From assembly GCA_024114885.1 (NCBI GenBank), contig CP099418.1:4774001-4838000 (forward strand): 64,000 bases of DNA. Reading direction: 5' to 3'. The DNA is from Septoria linicola. Lineage: Eukaryota > Ascomycota > Dothideomycetes > Mycosphaerellales > Mycosphaerellaceae. The notes below the pieces were generated by a model that did no database searches, was not told where the DNA came from, and saw only the letters and a program-made list of their open reading frames with translations. Below, piece after piece: positions 22,393-33,502 of this stretch (its first letter is position 1; each line of letters begins with the position of its first letter). The position numbers and the translations under genes were made by a program.

Positions 22393-24814
22393 TCATCTCA
22401 ACTCCTGCGACGCCCACCCCGTGCCTTTCCCTCGTAATCTCAAGCACTGATACGGCGTGCTCTGCGGGTCAAAATATAGACCCTCTACAGCTCCGTCCTG
22501 TCTCTTCAGGGAGACATAATAGAATCCCGAGATCGTCAACCCATGCCCTCGGTCCTGATCACTTTCTCTTCGGTCTCGCTCGCCTTCACTACACGAGTCG
22601 CCCTTCCGGTGCACGAAACATCGTTCTTTCCACCGCATGAAAATGTATTCTCGTCCTACCTCGGACATGCGATCTTTCGATAGCAAGACACGGGCGAACT
22701 CGTCATCGGATGAGAATGAGTTGAAAGGCGGAAGTTTTCGCCAATTACTCGCGTCGATTTTGGGGTTCGCCGAGGGGAAAGCGATCTCTGATGACATGGC
22801 GGTGTACGGACTTGCATTGTTTGGTTGGGTTAGATGCGGTCCTCTTTTAAGCTGTTCCTTTGGGTCGGGAGTGAGGAAGCTGTGGGTTTCGAGATCGATG
22901 ACATGGCCTTCGAGGTAAGTCGTGATCGGAGCGTTCTTCTTGCCAGCTTTCGGACGATCTGCCGCATTTGTGATGCTCAGGCTGTGAGGATGCTGTGGGA
23001 CATCATATGCTTCCATTGTGCCCTGCAGACTCATCTTCTCTGTGTCGATGGAATGAATGATCACTCGAACGGGCCAATGATCGTGAGCAGGATCGTGGCC
23101 TTTACTGGCTGCTAGTAGCATATTAGCCGATGATGCTTGCACCGAGGGCAGCAGACCAGGAGGACCATGATGTGAGAAGTTTGGAAAGTCCAGCCATCGC
23201 GTAGACGTGGACCCTGGAGGATGATCAAAACCAGTAGCAGTGGCTTGAGTATCGAAATTGGGGTTGATCTGCTCGACAGAGCGTGCAGCAGCGCCAGCTC
23301 GTGCAGCGAGCAGTCCAGCATTACCACTTGTGGCATGCTGGTGTCCTTCAAATATTGTTCCGGGCTGTAGCCACGACGAGCCGGCGACAGGGTCAATCTC
23401 GGTCAGGTCCATTACGAAGTCATCATGCTTGTCCGCGAAGAACTCCTTCGTCGCCAAGCCATGGTCAATAGCTGCCGAAAGAGCTTGCTCGTAGTTGTAG
23501 CATGACCGAAGCTGGTCCAGATATTTGAGCGCATTTTCCAGAAATTGCGGATTACCGCTCGATGTCGTCGTCGTGCTCGGTACAGGAGGCGTGGAGATCC
23601 TGGGAAGACGTGGCAGAGCATTCTCCCCATATCTTCGCTGCATGGCCTCTGCGCGTTCCTGCATAGTCCGTGAGCGAATCTCATTTGCTGATGGAGGCAG
23701 CGGCCACGAGTCTCTGCTAGAAGTCCCACTCCTATGCTGCTCTCCAGAAGTACGAATACTGCTTGCCGACGGGCTGAACCAGCCAGCAGCTCGTGCCCTC
23801 TCCTCTTCTTCACTCATCTCAGCTCCGCGCCGTTCCATGGCATAACGCAGAATTCTCTCCGTCGCACTGGGAGAACTTTCCTGCCTCGCTCGCTGCAGCG
23901 CTGCCCTACTTCTAAGACTCCTCCGCTGCCGATCTGCCGCTGACCCAACATCGGCAAGATCTGTGCTCGATGGCGCATGGGAATCACGATTCCTCTCACG
24001 CGTACGGGTCTCACTCTGGCTGAACAGACGTGCAGTGTCCAGAGAAGAAGAACTTGGCCCTGAAGGCTGGCGCCGAAGCTCAGCCAGAATCTGATCCAAC
24101 TCGTTCTCGTCCTGGCTGGTAGCAGTGTTTGTGGCCGAAGTCTCGTGAGGCGGGGCCCAGTCGTACTGATTGTTCCTGCCGGGCGATGGGGTGCGATTGC
24201 TATATGCGCTGGCAGAGGAAGTATTGGCGGGATTAGCAGTGGTGGAGGGTGCGGGATCGTGGATCTGGTTCAGACGAGCAAGCACTCGCTGTAATCGAAG
24301 ACGTCGCGATACGTCCTCGTTCTCGCTGCGAATCTGAGCTTGCGCTTCGGCGGAGCGGCGATGATTCAGCAGTCGTGGATCGCGACTGGGGTCATTGTGC
24401 GACGCGACGTTTCGTCTGCTGGACGAAGAAGTGCTCCGGTAGTCCTGGTCGTTGTTGCCGTGATTGTTGCTGCTGCTGCTGCTACCGTCTGCGCGGTCCA
24501 GCGACTCCAGCGAGTCTCGCAAGAAGCTCACATTCGCCTCATCGGCCTCCTCGGCGGCCAGATTATGCAGTGTCGAGGCCAGATCCGGCACAGGCGAGGA
24601 CAGGTACGACAGCGGGGTGAGCGGCCGTTGCGCCGGCTCGAGTGGTGGAGGAGGAGTCGACGAGCTGCCTCCGCCGGCCGGAGGCCTTCTCTGTATGTCG
24701 CATCTGCGGTCAGCGATTGTCTCGAGCTGGCACGTCGTCTATAGACCTCCCATTGTTGCAAGAACAGGCAGCTCTTACCGCATTCGAGTCGTTCGGCGTG
24801 TTCGAGGGAGGCAT
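22393..24814 (-). CDS. Vid24-domain GID E3 ligase substrate receptor (Gid4/Gid10-like)
   Basis: Two exons: 24814-24779 (12 codons) and 24690-22393, joined across an 88-nt intron (GTAAGA...CAG). The product is 777 residues. The N-terminal two thirds are low-complexity, with Ser, Arg and Asn runs and charged helices. The C-terminal 250 residues carry the Vid24 fold. Visible pieces are the SLQGTMEAYDVP strand, TTYLEGHVIDLETHSFLT, a DASNWRKLPPF loop, the YIFMRWKERCFV strand, and the SGFYYVSLKRQDGAVEGLYF plus PYQCLRL end. Vid24 proteins are substrate receptors of the GID/CTLH ubiquitin ligase and recognise N-terminal degrons such as Pro. Length is well above yeast Gid4 (about 360 residues) because of the disordered N-terminus. 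Whether it is Gid4, Gid10 or a paralogue cannot be settled here. Confidence 0.88.
24469..24483. repeat. Short GCT trinucleotide run in the GID-receptor gene
   Basis: Five GCT units; on the coding (minus) strand they are AGC codons giving a Ser run followed by Asn residues in the disordered N-terminus. Likely length-variable. Confidence 0.6.
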
Positions 24815-25211
24815 GGGCGTGGATGGATGGATGTTTGTTATCGTCCCTCACTGCATCATGCTCTGATCTCCCACCACGACGAGTACGCAGTGCCGGATGG
24901 CTTGCGTGTCGATGTTGCCAGCGTTATCTACAGCTCCAGCGATAGTGCCATCAAGTCAGCCTGTACAGAGACGTCTGCTTGGTTCCGGCGAGACAAAGGC
25001 ACTCCACAGGGCTGATGGACTGCACTAGTTAACTACTGCCAAGAAGGTTGACGACATACCGCGCTCCGTCACATGCAAGTCACTTCTGCACGGCATGCCG
25101 TCTCCTCACGCTAGCTTTGTACAGACCGGGTGTACTCAGAGAGAGAATTACCATCAAGTGAGCTCATATCATAGCACGTGCACATCGTAACATATCGTCT
25201 TCATAGACATT
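24815..25211. other. Intergenic, no gene seen
   Basis: Promoter of the GID-receptor gene and 3' flank of the membrane-anchored ankyrin gene. Nothing else recognised. Confidence 0.5.
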
Positions 25212-26954
25212 TCATGACCTGAACAATCGAACCAGTCGATTATGCCCCTTCGACTTTGCCATTTCAGCAGGCGTGCCACTGACACCATCCCAAGTAGCAC
25301 TTCCAGGCCTTCTGCTCGCTCCCTTTTCAAAGAGCATCTTCGCCGCAGCAACATGGCCTCGATTCGCCGCCAAATGCAGCGGTGTCGCTCCTTCATTGGC
25401 ACGAGAATCGACTTCCGCTCCACACGACAGCAACACTTCAATCACTTCAGCGTGTCCCTTGTGTGCCGCCCAATGGACGGCAGTCAAGCCATAGCTCTGT
25501 TTTGCTTCCAGACTTGCGCCGCCTCGTAGTAGAACCCTCACACTAGCTACAGACCCAGAGGCAGAGGCATAGTGTAAAGGCGTGTTCTTATCGTCATCCA
25601 AACAGTCCACCTGCGCTCCTCGTTCAAGCAAAAGTTCGCACATGGCACTTTGTCCCATTACAGCAGCTTGATGGAGAGGCATTAGACCCCCACCGCCTGC
25701 GGATCTGAGACTAACCCTCGCCCCATGCTTGAGGAGAAGCCTCGCCGCGTCAATTTGATTCGCGGAAATGGCGCACCACAGAGGGCTGTAGCCATCCCTG
25801 CCAGATAGAAAATCGACTTCTGCGCTGTGAGAAAGGAGCAGAGATAGAGCTTCGACATTTCCCGACCAAGCTGCCAAATGTAGAGCTGTATCACCTTTGG
25901 CGTCTTCGGTACTAAGCTCCACAGCGCCAGATTTGAGCAACAGAGCGAGCGATTGGACGTGGTTGAGATGCGCGGCAATATGTAGAGATGTTCGTCGTAG
26001 CTCTCCAAATGGTGTGGAAGCATCTGCGCCTAGCAATAATAGCTGTGACAGAGTGCCTGTATCATCTGCATTTACAGCATTGAACAGGCTGTCAGAGTCG
26101 AACGGCTTTGGTGTTTGTGCCGGCGATTGGCTCTCTTGCTTGATATCTGCCTTTTCTCTTGCGACCGGCGAACTTGAGCCCGAAGGGGGGCTGTATTCAG
26201 GCGGAGGGTCGATGAAGCATTTGTCGTCCACGGCTGGCGTGATTCCGATATGCTCTTCTTCATCAAACGCAGGTGAAGGCAGCAGAGTGGGCGTACTGTG
26301 TCCCGTCTCCAAGCTGTCTGCAGTCTTCACCCCCGCTTGCTGAAGCAACCACTCTAGCACTGGTCGCTGAGCTCTCAATTGCGTTGCTGTCCGCTGCGCG
26401 TCTGCCATGCTATACCTGTGCTCTGCTGGAGCGTTCCTTGCAGAGCATAAGCACTCTCGTATCGACGTCGTCGCCGCATCAAAACAGGCCTCGAGCCCAG
26501 CACTGTTGACCAAAAAGTCTTGGTCTCCGCTAGGCAGCACTTCCTGCTGCAACCGACAAAGCACACCTATGAGCAGAGACAACTCACCCAGCAATTCCGG
26601 CGCCGCAGACCACGTCGCAACACTCTGGCTCACAGATCCAGCCAGTGAAACCAATGCTGAAAGTCGAGCATGTCTGTTCTTCTGCCCAATCCGCGCTTCA
26701 TCATCCTCCTCTTCTGCCGTGACATAAATACTATCAACTGCCCTCCTCCTCCTCGGCTGCGGTCTCACAGGCGGCGCAACCTTGTCTTGTTCTTCCTTAA
26801 CTACTCCTACTATTTCATTCGCTGACACATGGCCACTGCCGCTGTCACTATTCCGCCACACAGCTGAAATCGCAACAAGAGAAAATGCCGTGCAGGCTAT
26901 GGTGAAGCATATCGTTGTGGGCGTGAAGAACGTCGTTGATCCTGATGTTGTCAT
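25212..26954 (-). CDS. Ankyrin-repeat protein with N-terminal membrane anchor
   Basis: Intronless. From the ATG at 26954 it gives 580 residues. The N-terminus has a hydrophobic segment (about 10-32, CFTIACTAFSLVAISAVW) followed by charged residues, which suggests a signal anchor. A helical, probably globular region follows (about 85-220), then a disordered Pro/Ser linker. The C-terminal array of about seven canonical ankyrin repeats (about 290-570) has TSLHIAAHLNHV, TALHLAAWSGNVE, TPLHYASASGS, TAVHWAAHKGHAE and TPLHLAANRGHVA. The frame is open upstream to 27299 with 115 more codons, but these look like untranslated leader. The repeats are well preserved, so the gene is probably functional. 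The partner is unknown; the anchor suggests a membrane-tethered scaffold. Confidence 0.85.
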   Translation of the reverse strand: MTTSGSTTFFTPTTICFTIACTAFSLVAISAVWRNSDSGSGHVSANEIVGVVKEEQDKVAPPVRPQPRRRRAVDSIYVTAEEEDDEARIGQKNRHARLSALVSLAGSVSQSVATWSAAPELLGELSLLIGVLCRLQQEVLPSGDQDFLVNSAGLEACFDAATTSIRECLCSARNAPAEHRYSMADAQRTATQLRAQRPVLEWLLQQAGVKTADSLETGHSTPTLLPSPAFDEEEHIGITPAVDDKCFIDPPPEYSPPSGSSSPVAREKADIKQESQSPAQTPKPFDSDSLFNAVNADDTGTLSQLLLLGADASTPFGELRRTSLHIAAHLNHVQSLALLLKSGAVELSTEDAKGDTALHLAAWSGNVEALSLLLSHSAEVDFLSGRDGYSPLWCAISANQIDAARLLLKHGARVSLRSAGGGGLMPLHQAAVMGQSAMCELLLERGAQVDCLDDDKNTPLHYASASGSVASVRVLLRGGASLEAKQSYGLTAVHWAAHKGHAEVIEVLLSCGAEVDSRANEGATPLHLAANRGHVAAAKMLFEKGASRRPGSATWDGVSGTPAEMAKSKGHNRLVRLFRS

Positions 26955-27444
26955 GTTGCGCGTTTGTGGCCACGCATGGACGCGTGAGCTGACGGTAGGA
27001 AGAGAGTTGCGCAACGGCGTGGAGGATTGTGCCGGGCCATACTGGTTGTGAAGAAACGATACGGCAGGCACGCGTTGGTGGAGGGGAAGGCAAACGCCAA
27101 TGTTTGTGTGTATACACTGGTAGCAATAGTTAACTAACCTAACTAGTGGGTTGCTACGCACGGTTCGGCTCGTGGTTGGAGGGGTAGGCTTTGCTATGCT
27201 TGTGAATGTCTTACATCTTTGCTCAAATACGTTTCGAAGTTTCTCAGTCTTGATTGAGATAGGATGTTCAGGTAGTGATTGAATGATCGTTCTGTTCATA
27301 CAAAGATTCAGAAGGCTACTTGCTAAAGGAAGATCGGCCAGTCTCGGCCAACGAGGGTGGTATCATCGCGTTAATAAAGCAACCAAAAGGGTTCAAATAG
27401 ATCGAAGTGCTCGCTCTCGCTGTTCGTCGCTGATAAAGGCACAT
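26955..27444. other. Leader/intergenic region
   Basis: Upstream of the anchored ankyrin gene. Part of it is open in the same frame (to 27299) without a convincing start. No separate gene seen. Confidence 0.45.
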
Positions 27445-29255
27445 TCATCCATGTCCCATACCATTCAGGAAACGAAAGGTTCCTCCAACAGACTTCTTCT
27501 GGCCATTACTCATGACTGAAGACGCAGTCTTCTTCGCACTAGTAGCAAAAGACATTCTCGAAGACGATCCAGGTCGGTTCAGTGTGACTGCCGCTCGAAG
27601 CAAAGAGGACTTCCTGGCTGGGACGGAGGGAGACGACGTTGTTTGTTTCGATGTGATTGAAGGAGTCCCCTTTGGTAGGGATCTGATGCTGCCTTCGCGG
27701 GAGTTCAAGGATAAGTTGCTGAGGCTTTCTGCGACTTCGGGAGTCAGCGGCCAGCTGGCATCGCTGACGGTGTCATTCACAGACGGGTGTAAGCTTTCGG
27801 TAGGTCGCTCGTGGGACTGTGAAGTCATATCGGGGAAGTATGATGTGGGCTCGACTTCGCGGGAGAGAGGTGATCGGCTTGGTGCACGCGAGCCAGGTGC
27901 TGAGGCTTGAGACAGGTAGGAGCCGACACCACTGCGGTACCTGTATGGTGATGGCGAAGGTGATCCGGAGCGTACAGAGACATTGTCTCCCCATGTTGCA
28001 AGCTCTGCAGATCGGACGCTGTCTGCTCGTTGATCGAGTGAGTATAGTGAGCTGGCCGCTGAGCCACGTGTACTCCTATGTCTCGACGGCCTCGCGGGAA
28101 GGCTGAGTGGTTGAGGCTTTGGACCAGCGCGGAAGAAGGCTGCAAGCTCGTTTACATTGCCGTGCTCAGCTTCGGCGTTGCGTGGGTCCATTTGATTTTG
28201 TCGTGGCAAGTCTGCAATGAAACCAGCCAGCTCCTGTACCGAGTCGCCTTGGACTCGTGGTTCTCGCGGCTGCAGTGGCTTCTTCGTGCGTTTAGGTGGA
28301 AGGCCAACTGGTTTGGTTGGGCTCGATGGCCTCTTTTGTGTCGACAGTCTACGTTTCAGACCACCCAATACTTGTATGGGGTTCGACTTCTTGTACGACA
28401 GCGGCGCCAGCTCATCCTCCATGATCAACTCCAAGACTTCCTCGCCATCCTCTTTGATATGCCAGGTGAGTGCTTCTTGACCATATTCAATGGATCTTTC
28501 GATGGGTGAGAGCGGTGAATGAGGTGGAGTCGAACCTCCCTCTGACAGGTCTGGAAGTCGTGCGCTGTCAAATGAACTGCCTCGCTTGGACGATAGTGCA
28601 GGAGTCGCATAGTCTCCAGCTCGGGCTGGGGCTTCGAAGATGCAATCTGCCGGCAAGGCCGTCAATGTCCCACTGGCTTCAAGAGTAGCATTTTCAGCCA
28701 CGAGAAGATCTTCTTGGATCTGAGCAGCACTCAGCGTGTAGTCCAGACCGAAGCAATGATAGTCCTGAGATAGTCCTTTGAGTGAAACAAGAGCAACAGA
28801 GAAGCAGTCCTGCGATTTCTGTATCTCTCCAAGTTGGAACTCAACGTGCGCCGTGATGAATAGTGTCAAGGCCAAGAGGTCGTCAACTGGCATTGCCTCA
28901 TCGAGGACATGAGATGCTGTGGAGTAGTCGCCCAGTCTCGCGAAGATGATCGCAGAGTTGATCAGGCATGACGTGCTCTGCACTTCTTGCTCAATCGTTC
29001 GCGACAGATAAAGGAAGCTTTCGGCCTACAGAATGATTAGCTTGGTTCTTGTATGTCAGGTGCAGCATCAAGATCGCTTACAGCATCCTGCCACTCGTAA
29101 CCTTTGGACAAGGTCACGGCGTGCTCCCAAATATCGATTAGGTCGTCTGAAAGTTCATCCATAGCTGGTTCAACTGAGTCTGCCGACGTCTTAAGGTGAG
29201 ACAAGCGTCGTCGGTCGTTCCTAGGTGGTACCATTGGTACCAAAGTGTCGGCCAT
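27445..29255 (-). CDS. TPR-domain protein resembling the NoxR/p67phox N-terminus
   Basis: Two exons, 29255-29082 and 29025-27445, with a 56-nt intron (GTAAGC...TAG); 584 residues. The first 170 residues form tetratricopeptide-like helices: WEHAVTLSKGYEWQDA, then CLINSAIIFARLGDYSTASHVLDEA, then ALTLFITAHVEFQLGEIQKSQDCF. Their spacing matches the TPR domain of fungal NoxR, the activator of NADPH oxidases. The remainder is Ser/Pro/Arg-rich and disordered. No SH3 or PB1 domain was seen, so this is not a standard NoxR. It may be a paralogue or an unrelated TPR adaptor. The resemblance is from reading, not a search. The start at 29255 is the first ATG before the TPR region. Confidence 0.75.
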
Positions 29256-29447
29256 CGTGATGGTCAAGGATGTTGTGCAAAACGCCAGAATTGTAGCTTG
29301 GTGGTTGCAAGTTTGCTTAAGAAGGCCCAGTTGTCCTCGTGCGCGTGCTTTGTGGATGTTCGGCAGCACCGACGCAGACTCGCTTCATTCACGATCTAGA
29401 GCCAGCCACGGCTTGACTAGGCAAGCCGCACGCAGCATGCACCACCT

Positions 29448-29909
29448 CTATTCGAATCGTGCAACGGCGAGAACCTCAAAGTCAGGAAGACCACAGTTTT
29501 TGACAATCTCGACCTTGTCGAAGAATGATACAAGTATCGCCTCCGCTTTCGGATAATCGTCGTGATGTGTGAGGATGATCACTGTATGCAGGGCACCTCC
29601 GACGAATTCGCTAAGGTATCTTTGTATGAGAAGGGTCTCTCTCGGATAACAAAACAATAACGCTTCTGCGAGCAACGCTTCAGGATGCAGAGTCGTGGTG
29701 GAATCAACTCGCAGCATGCGCTCGGGCTCGAACAGATACTTGTTCACGCACGAAGGCACCTCTATACCGACTATGTTGACGGCATGGCTTCTTTCGAGTA
29801 TCAACTTCTCCAAAAGACCGCTTCCGGCTCCGCACTGGAAAGCTGATCAGTACTCCATTCGGCTAGCGCTGCACACAAACTTGAGGGGAAGATCGCCGAG
29901 GTCAAGCAT
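29448..29909 (-). CDS. Compact methyltransferase-like protein
   Basis: Best model: exon 29909-29880 (MLDLGDLPLK) and exon 29834-29448, joined over a 45-nt intron (GTTTGT...CAG); 138 residues. The second exon starts with CGAGSGLLEKLI, the Gly-rich SAM-binding loop of class I methyltransferases. An acidic strand end (VGIEVPSC), a LFCYPRE motif and a GLPDFEVLAVARFE strand follow. The domain is shorter than a usual class I methyltransferase (about 200 residues or more), so there may be additional 5' exons upstream of 29909, or it may be a minimal or degenerate member. The intron is inferred from the frame and consensus only. The substrate is unknown. Confidence 0.55.
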
Positions 29910-32455
29910 AAAAGAAGCTTGTGAGCTGGTAAAGTCCGAATGGACCACTGAGCATACAAGCCACGCACGCCCGCAACATTGTGCAGTTGGAGAGCCGAGT
30001 TATCTGTCGCTGTCTGCTTGACAATACATGTGATTGTCGGACTGTTCCTGTGGAGAAGTCCGTTATACCGCTCGCGGGTGTAGGTTCGCTGAATCCGAAG
30101 CTCGGATCAAGACAAGGTCTGGCCACCACGCGAGGTCTGAAAATCTTGCACGTGCAACATACCGAAAGAGATAACGCAGGTGCTCTTGGCAATGCGCTGA
30201 TCAAAGTGTCAAGTAGAGTAAGTGAAAGCGAGCAACAGCAGTCTGGGTGCTGCGAAGGACTCTCGGTAAGGCTGGCCAGGACTGCGCTCATCTTGAGAAA
30301 TCAGTAATGAGTCACAAAAGAGTATGTGCAATGTCAACCTCTAATGCAGACTCGAAACGCTTCTGAGGTGGCTCCAGGTTGCTCGTCCTCTTGGATATTG
30401 GACGAAGCTGTGGTCTCATACGCGTATTGGGCTGGATGTGGCTAAAGCCGTGTTCGGTGTTTCGAGTCAAGTCGCTGGTATCATCGTGGTAGAAAACAAT
30501 GCGCGACATGAGAGTGGCAGCTCTGGTAGGTGAAAAGCCGTTGACACTCTCGTTCAAAATACCTGGGCTTTTACCAGAAATGTGCAATAGATCTGGCGGC
30601 TCCTATTCTCTTGGTGATGATGTACTATCGCGCGACACAATGACGATCCAACCATTCAAACGTACATCTACGATCAAGCGCAAGTGTAGCGCAATACGTG
30701 TTGAGAAGTTCAAGTGAGCTGCGATGGAATGAAAGGTAGAGGCTTGGCGTCAGGCAAAATCCACGTTCTCATCAGCTCGCGTCTTCCTGCACGCACGCCA
30801 GCATGATCGTGTTCCTCCAATACACTCTGGCGGCATGGACTCCCGAAATGCAACCCTTTTTCAAGCAGGCAAATCGCCATATCTTCTGGTGCGAGCGGGC
30901 GCCAACACACGCGCGTGATGCAGCAACAAACGCGAAGCGCTCAAAGGTCCTCACTCAAGGTCGTGTTCGTGATCACGCGATGACAGCACGCGTCGATCCT
31001 GGAGGCTGCTCCACGGCCAGCCACGGTCAGAATGAGCTGTTTCGAGACAGCATACTGCACGCGAAGATGAACATGCAGGCTGATATCTATTCTCAGCACC
31101 ATCGGCATTGCTATGCCGAAGAGTGCACGATAGTCCGGGATCAACGCACGAGACGCCACAGCTGGTGGCTCAGAGGGTCCACATATGGCAAACTAAAGTT
31201 TTGACTCACATGCATGATGCACCTCTTCTGCAGAAACCAGTTTTGGTCGTAGACGCGCCTTCGACAGACTCTGGTAATTATCGCAATCTCTGCTATAGAC
31301 GCTGACGAGGCAGGAAACCAGCACGTTTAATGTTCGTAGGAATAGACGCTCGTGCTACCTCAACCATGCAACCGTGACCCGATCATCTACGTTGGAGGCT
31401 GCAAAGCTTGTTCGATGAAAGCCCGCTTGAGGTTGCTGATTGGGTCGGACCTCGACACGCTAAGGGCTGCCTAGTTTGCAGCGGGACATACGAGACCCAA
31501 CCATGAGGTTCTACATCAGTCTCACACCACGCATATTTTGATGGCCCACGAGCCTGCGATCCGGCTGGCGTGGAAGACTGTCCGCGTTAGCTGGCCCGCT
31601 GCTCTGAAACACAGGACCTGCGATGGGCTTCAAGCCACAGTTCCTGGCAGCTTTCGAGAACGACAGAATGGCGGTCCAGCTAGAGCTCGACTGGCCGCCA
31701 CGAGCTGACTATCGAGAGATCCTGGACACCGATGCGATGACTGCTCATGCTGCTACACTGCTCACCATCGCAGACCTGCTCATGTCTCAAGTCATGTCAG
31801 ATGCACTACCATGGTGCCGGTCTTGGTTATTCTAGTACTGCAATGTGCAGAATGACCACGGGTTGAACTCAAAAGCTTGCGGAGCACATGCCTGATATGT
31901 GCAGTGCCGATAGAAGCGCCTTTGCAACGTTACAGGCAGCGAAGAATCATGCCCAGATCGGGTGGTGACCCTAATAGCAGCGAGAAAGATGAGGCACAAT
32001 GTCGCAATCTCTTATGCATGTGTAGTGGCCATACATTGCCTGCCAGTTCGGAGGAGCGCGACGAGGAAAAGCGAGCGAAAGTAGAAATTCGAGCTAATTA
32101 TGCAGGTCTGCAAGCTACTATATGCACGAAGTGTGCAGCTGGACACGAAAAAGAGGCTGAGCCTAGTGCGGATTCAGTCAGATACTACTAAAGCCAGGCC
32201 ACCCCGCGCAAGTAACGGCCTTCTCACTCACCTCGCCCTCTCGCCCGCCTATTGGCTCATAGCCTTCCTCCCTTCTACTTTCATTCTTCTATACCCAGGG
32301 CGCGCAGTCTAATTCAATCGTTGCTACGCATCTAAGACTTTACGTCGTTCCTCTTTACACTAGTCCATCTTGCTATCGTCCAAACATCACATCGCTTAAG
32401 TCATCCACTACTGTCAGGTACAGGAAGGGAAGCAACACACATCAACACATCAAGT
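29910..32455. other. 2.5-kb gene-poor interval
   Basis: Open frames of 70-133 codons occur on both strands but none has family-like content. The segment from about 32220 to 32455 is pyrimidine-rich with CT tracts and looks like the promoter and leader of the next gene. Confidence 0.5.
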
Positions 32456-33502
32456 ATGCCTGTGCAATTACTACCTGCCTCAGCGGCAGCCTTTGCGCCC
32501 CGATCCGGACCAGAGATTGTTCTGAATACCAAGGTTGAGCCTTGGTTAACGCAGACATTGAAGCGTATCAATCGTATCAAGCGCCCACTCAACAGTGTTC
32601 CACAACACTTCCGATGTCTCACAGAAACACTAGGCGGCTCATCCGCGATATGGACACTGGCCTCTCTCATGCTACCGAAGGCGCCCGACTCCGAGCTTCG
32701 CAAGGACGACAACCCGCTTGCGGAAGCACTGTTCAACTTCCAGCTTGTTCACATCGAGGCATACGTGGTACACGTTGACATGGTCTCACAGCATGAAGTG
32801 GCCTTCAAGCTGACACCTGAAACCATCGAGTCTCTGGTCGAGTACCACAAGGACATCTATTCTGTGGATTCCTCAGCAAGCACCTGGAGCTGGCCAGAAA
32901 AGGATTCGCAGATCAAGAAGATGCAGGAAGAGTTCGTGCAAGCTGCGAACAAGTTTGTCTTTCGGACTGGTGTTCGTGCTCTGGAAGGTATGGAGGAAGA
33001 CGGCGCTGGAGAGCTGCTCGATGGCCGTTCGGCAGCAGTCAAGGATTCTGTCATGAATTTGTTCGCTCCGCTGCTGCCTCCACCTCCGAGAATCGTGGAT
33101 GTCATCCACCCTGCACCAATCATGCCTAGTGCCCAGCTCCAAGGCGGCTGGTGGACACCACAGCAACTGCAGCTTCAGACTCATCCAACACCAGTCGATT
33201 CATGGAAGGTTTTGCCATCGACGCCATCGCCTACGGCTACGACCTGCAGCGATAACCAGTCGAACGCTTTTTGGCAAGACATGTCGATGAGTAACGTGCA
33301 GCTCCCGTCACCTACGCCCTCATTCAGCCAGCCATATACCTCTGCGCCATCGCAGTATTACAGCTCGCCACAGCCGATAGCTCCCATTCCAGTGTCGAGC
33401 ACGTTCGCTCTCCACTGCGGGTCGGACATCGGTTATGGCTATAGCGACTTTGGCTACAGCCATGGTGGCTTCATGCAACCTATGTTTGCTACCGCTGTCT
33501 GA
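32456..33502 (+). CDS. Hypothetical protein, 348 residues
   Basis: Intronless frame starting at the first ATG after a CT-rich leader typical of fungal promoters. Residues 1-190 look globular and helical (for example LTQTLKRINRIKRP, LAEALFNFQLVHIEAYVVHV, QIKKMQEEFVQAANKFVF). Residues 200-348 are low-complexity, rich in Pro, Gln, Ser and Tyr, and end with a Gly/Tyr-rich tail (DIGYGYSDFGYSHGGF). No signal peptide, membrane segment or known catalytic motif was found. I do not recognise the family. The Tyr/Pro/Gln-rich C-terminus resembles transcriptional or RNA-binding accessory regions, but this is only compositional. Confidence 0.7.
   Translation: MPVQLLPASAAAFAPRSGPEIVLNTKVEPWLTQTLKRINRIKRPLNSVPQHFRCLTETLGGSSAIWTLASLMLPKAPDSELRKDDNPLAEALFNFQLVHIEAYVVHVDMVSQHEVAFKLTPETIESLVEYHKDIYSVDSSASTWSWPEKDSQIKKMQEEFVQAANKFVFRTGVRALEGMEEDGAGELLDGRSAAVKDSVMNLFAPLLPPPPRIVDVIHPAPIMPSAQLQGGWWTPQQLQLQTHPTPVDSWKVLPSTPSPTATTCSDNQSNAFWQDMSMSNVQLPSPTPSFSQPYTSAPSQYYSSPQPIAPIPVSSTFALHCGSDIGYGYSDFGYSHGGFMQPMFATAV

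Noticed and set aside
28100..28140. A GGCTGAGTGGTTGAGGC stretch resembling the A-box of a tRNA-Ser/Leu gene
   Set aside because: It lies inside the coding exon of the TPR protein and no matching T-arm with GGTTCRA follows at the right distance.
16052..30000. Possible secondary-metabolite or defence cluster in the run of minus-strand genes
   Set aside because: The genes (transporter, ankyrin proteins, GID receptor, TPR protein) share no pathway logic, have promoter-sized gaps, and no backbone synthase is present.
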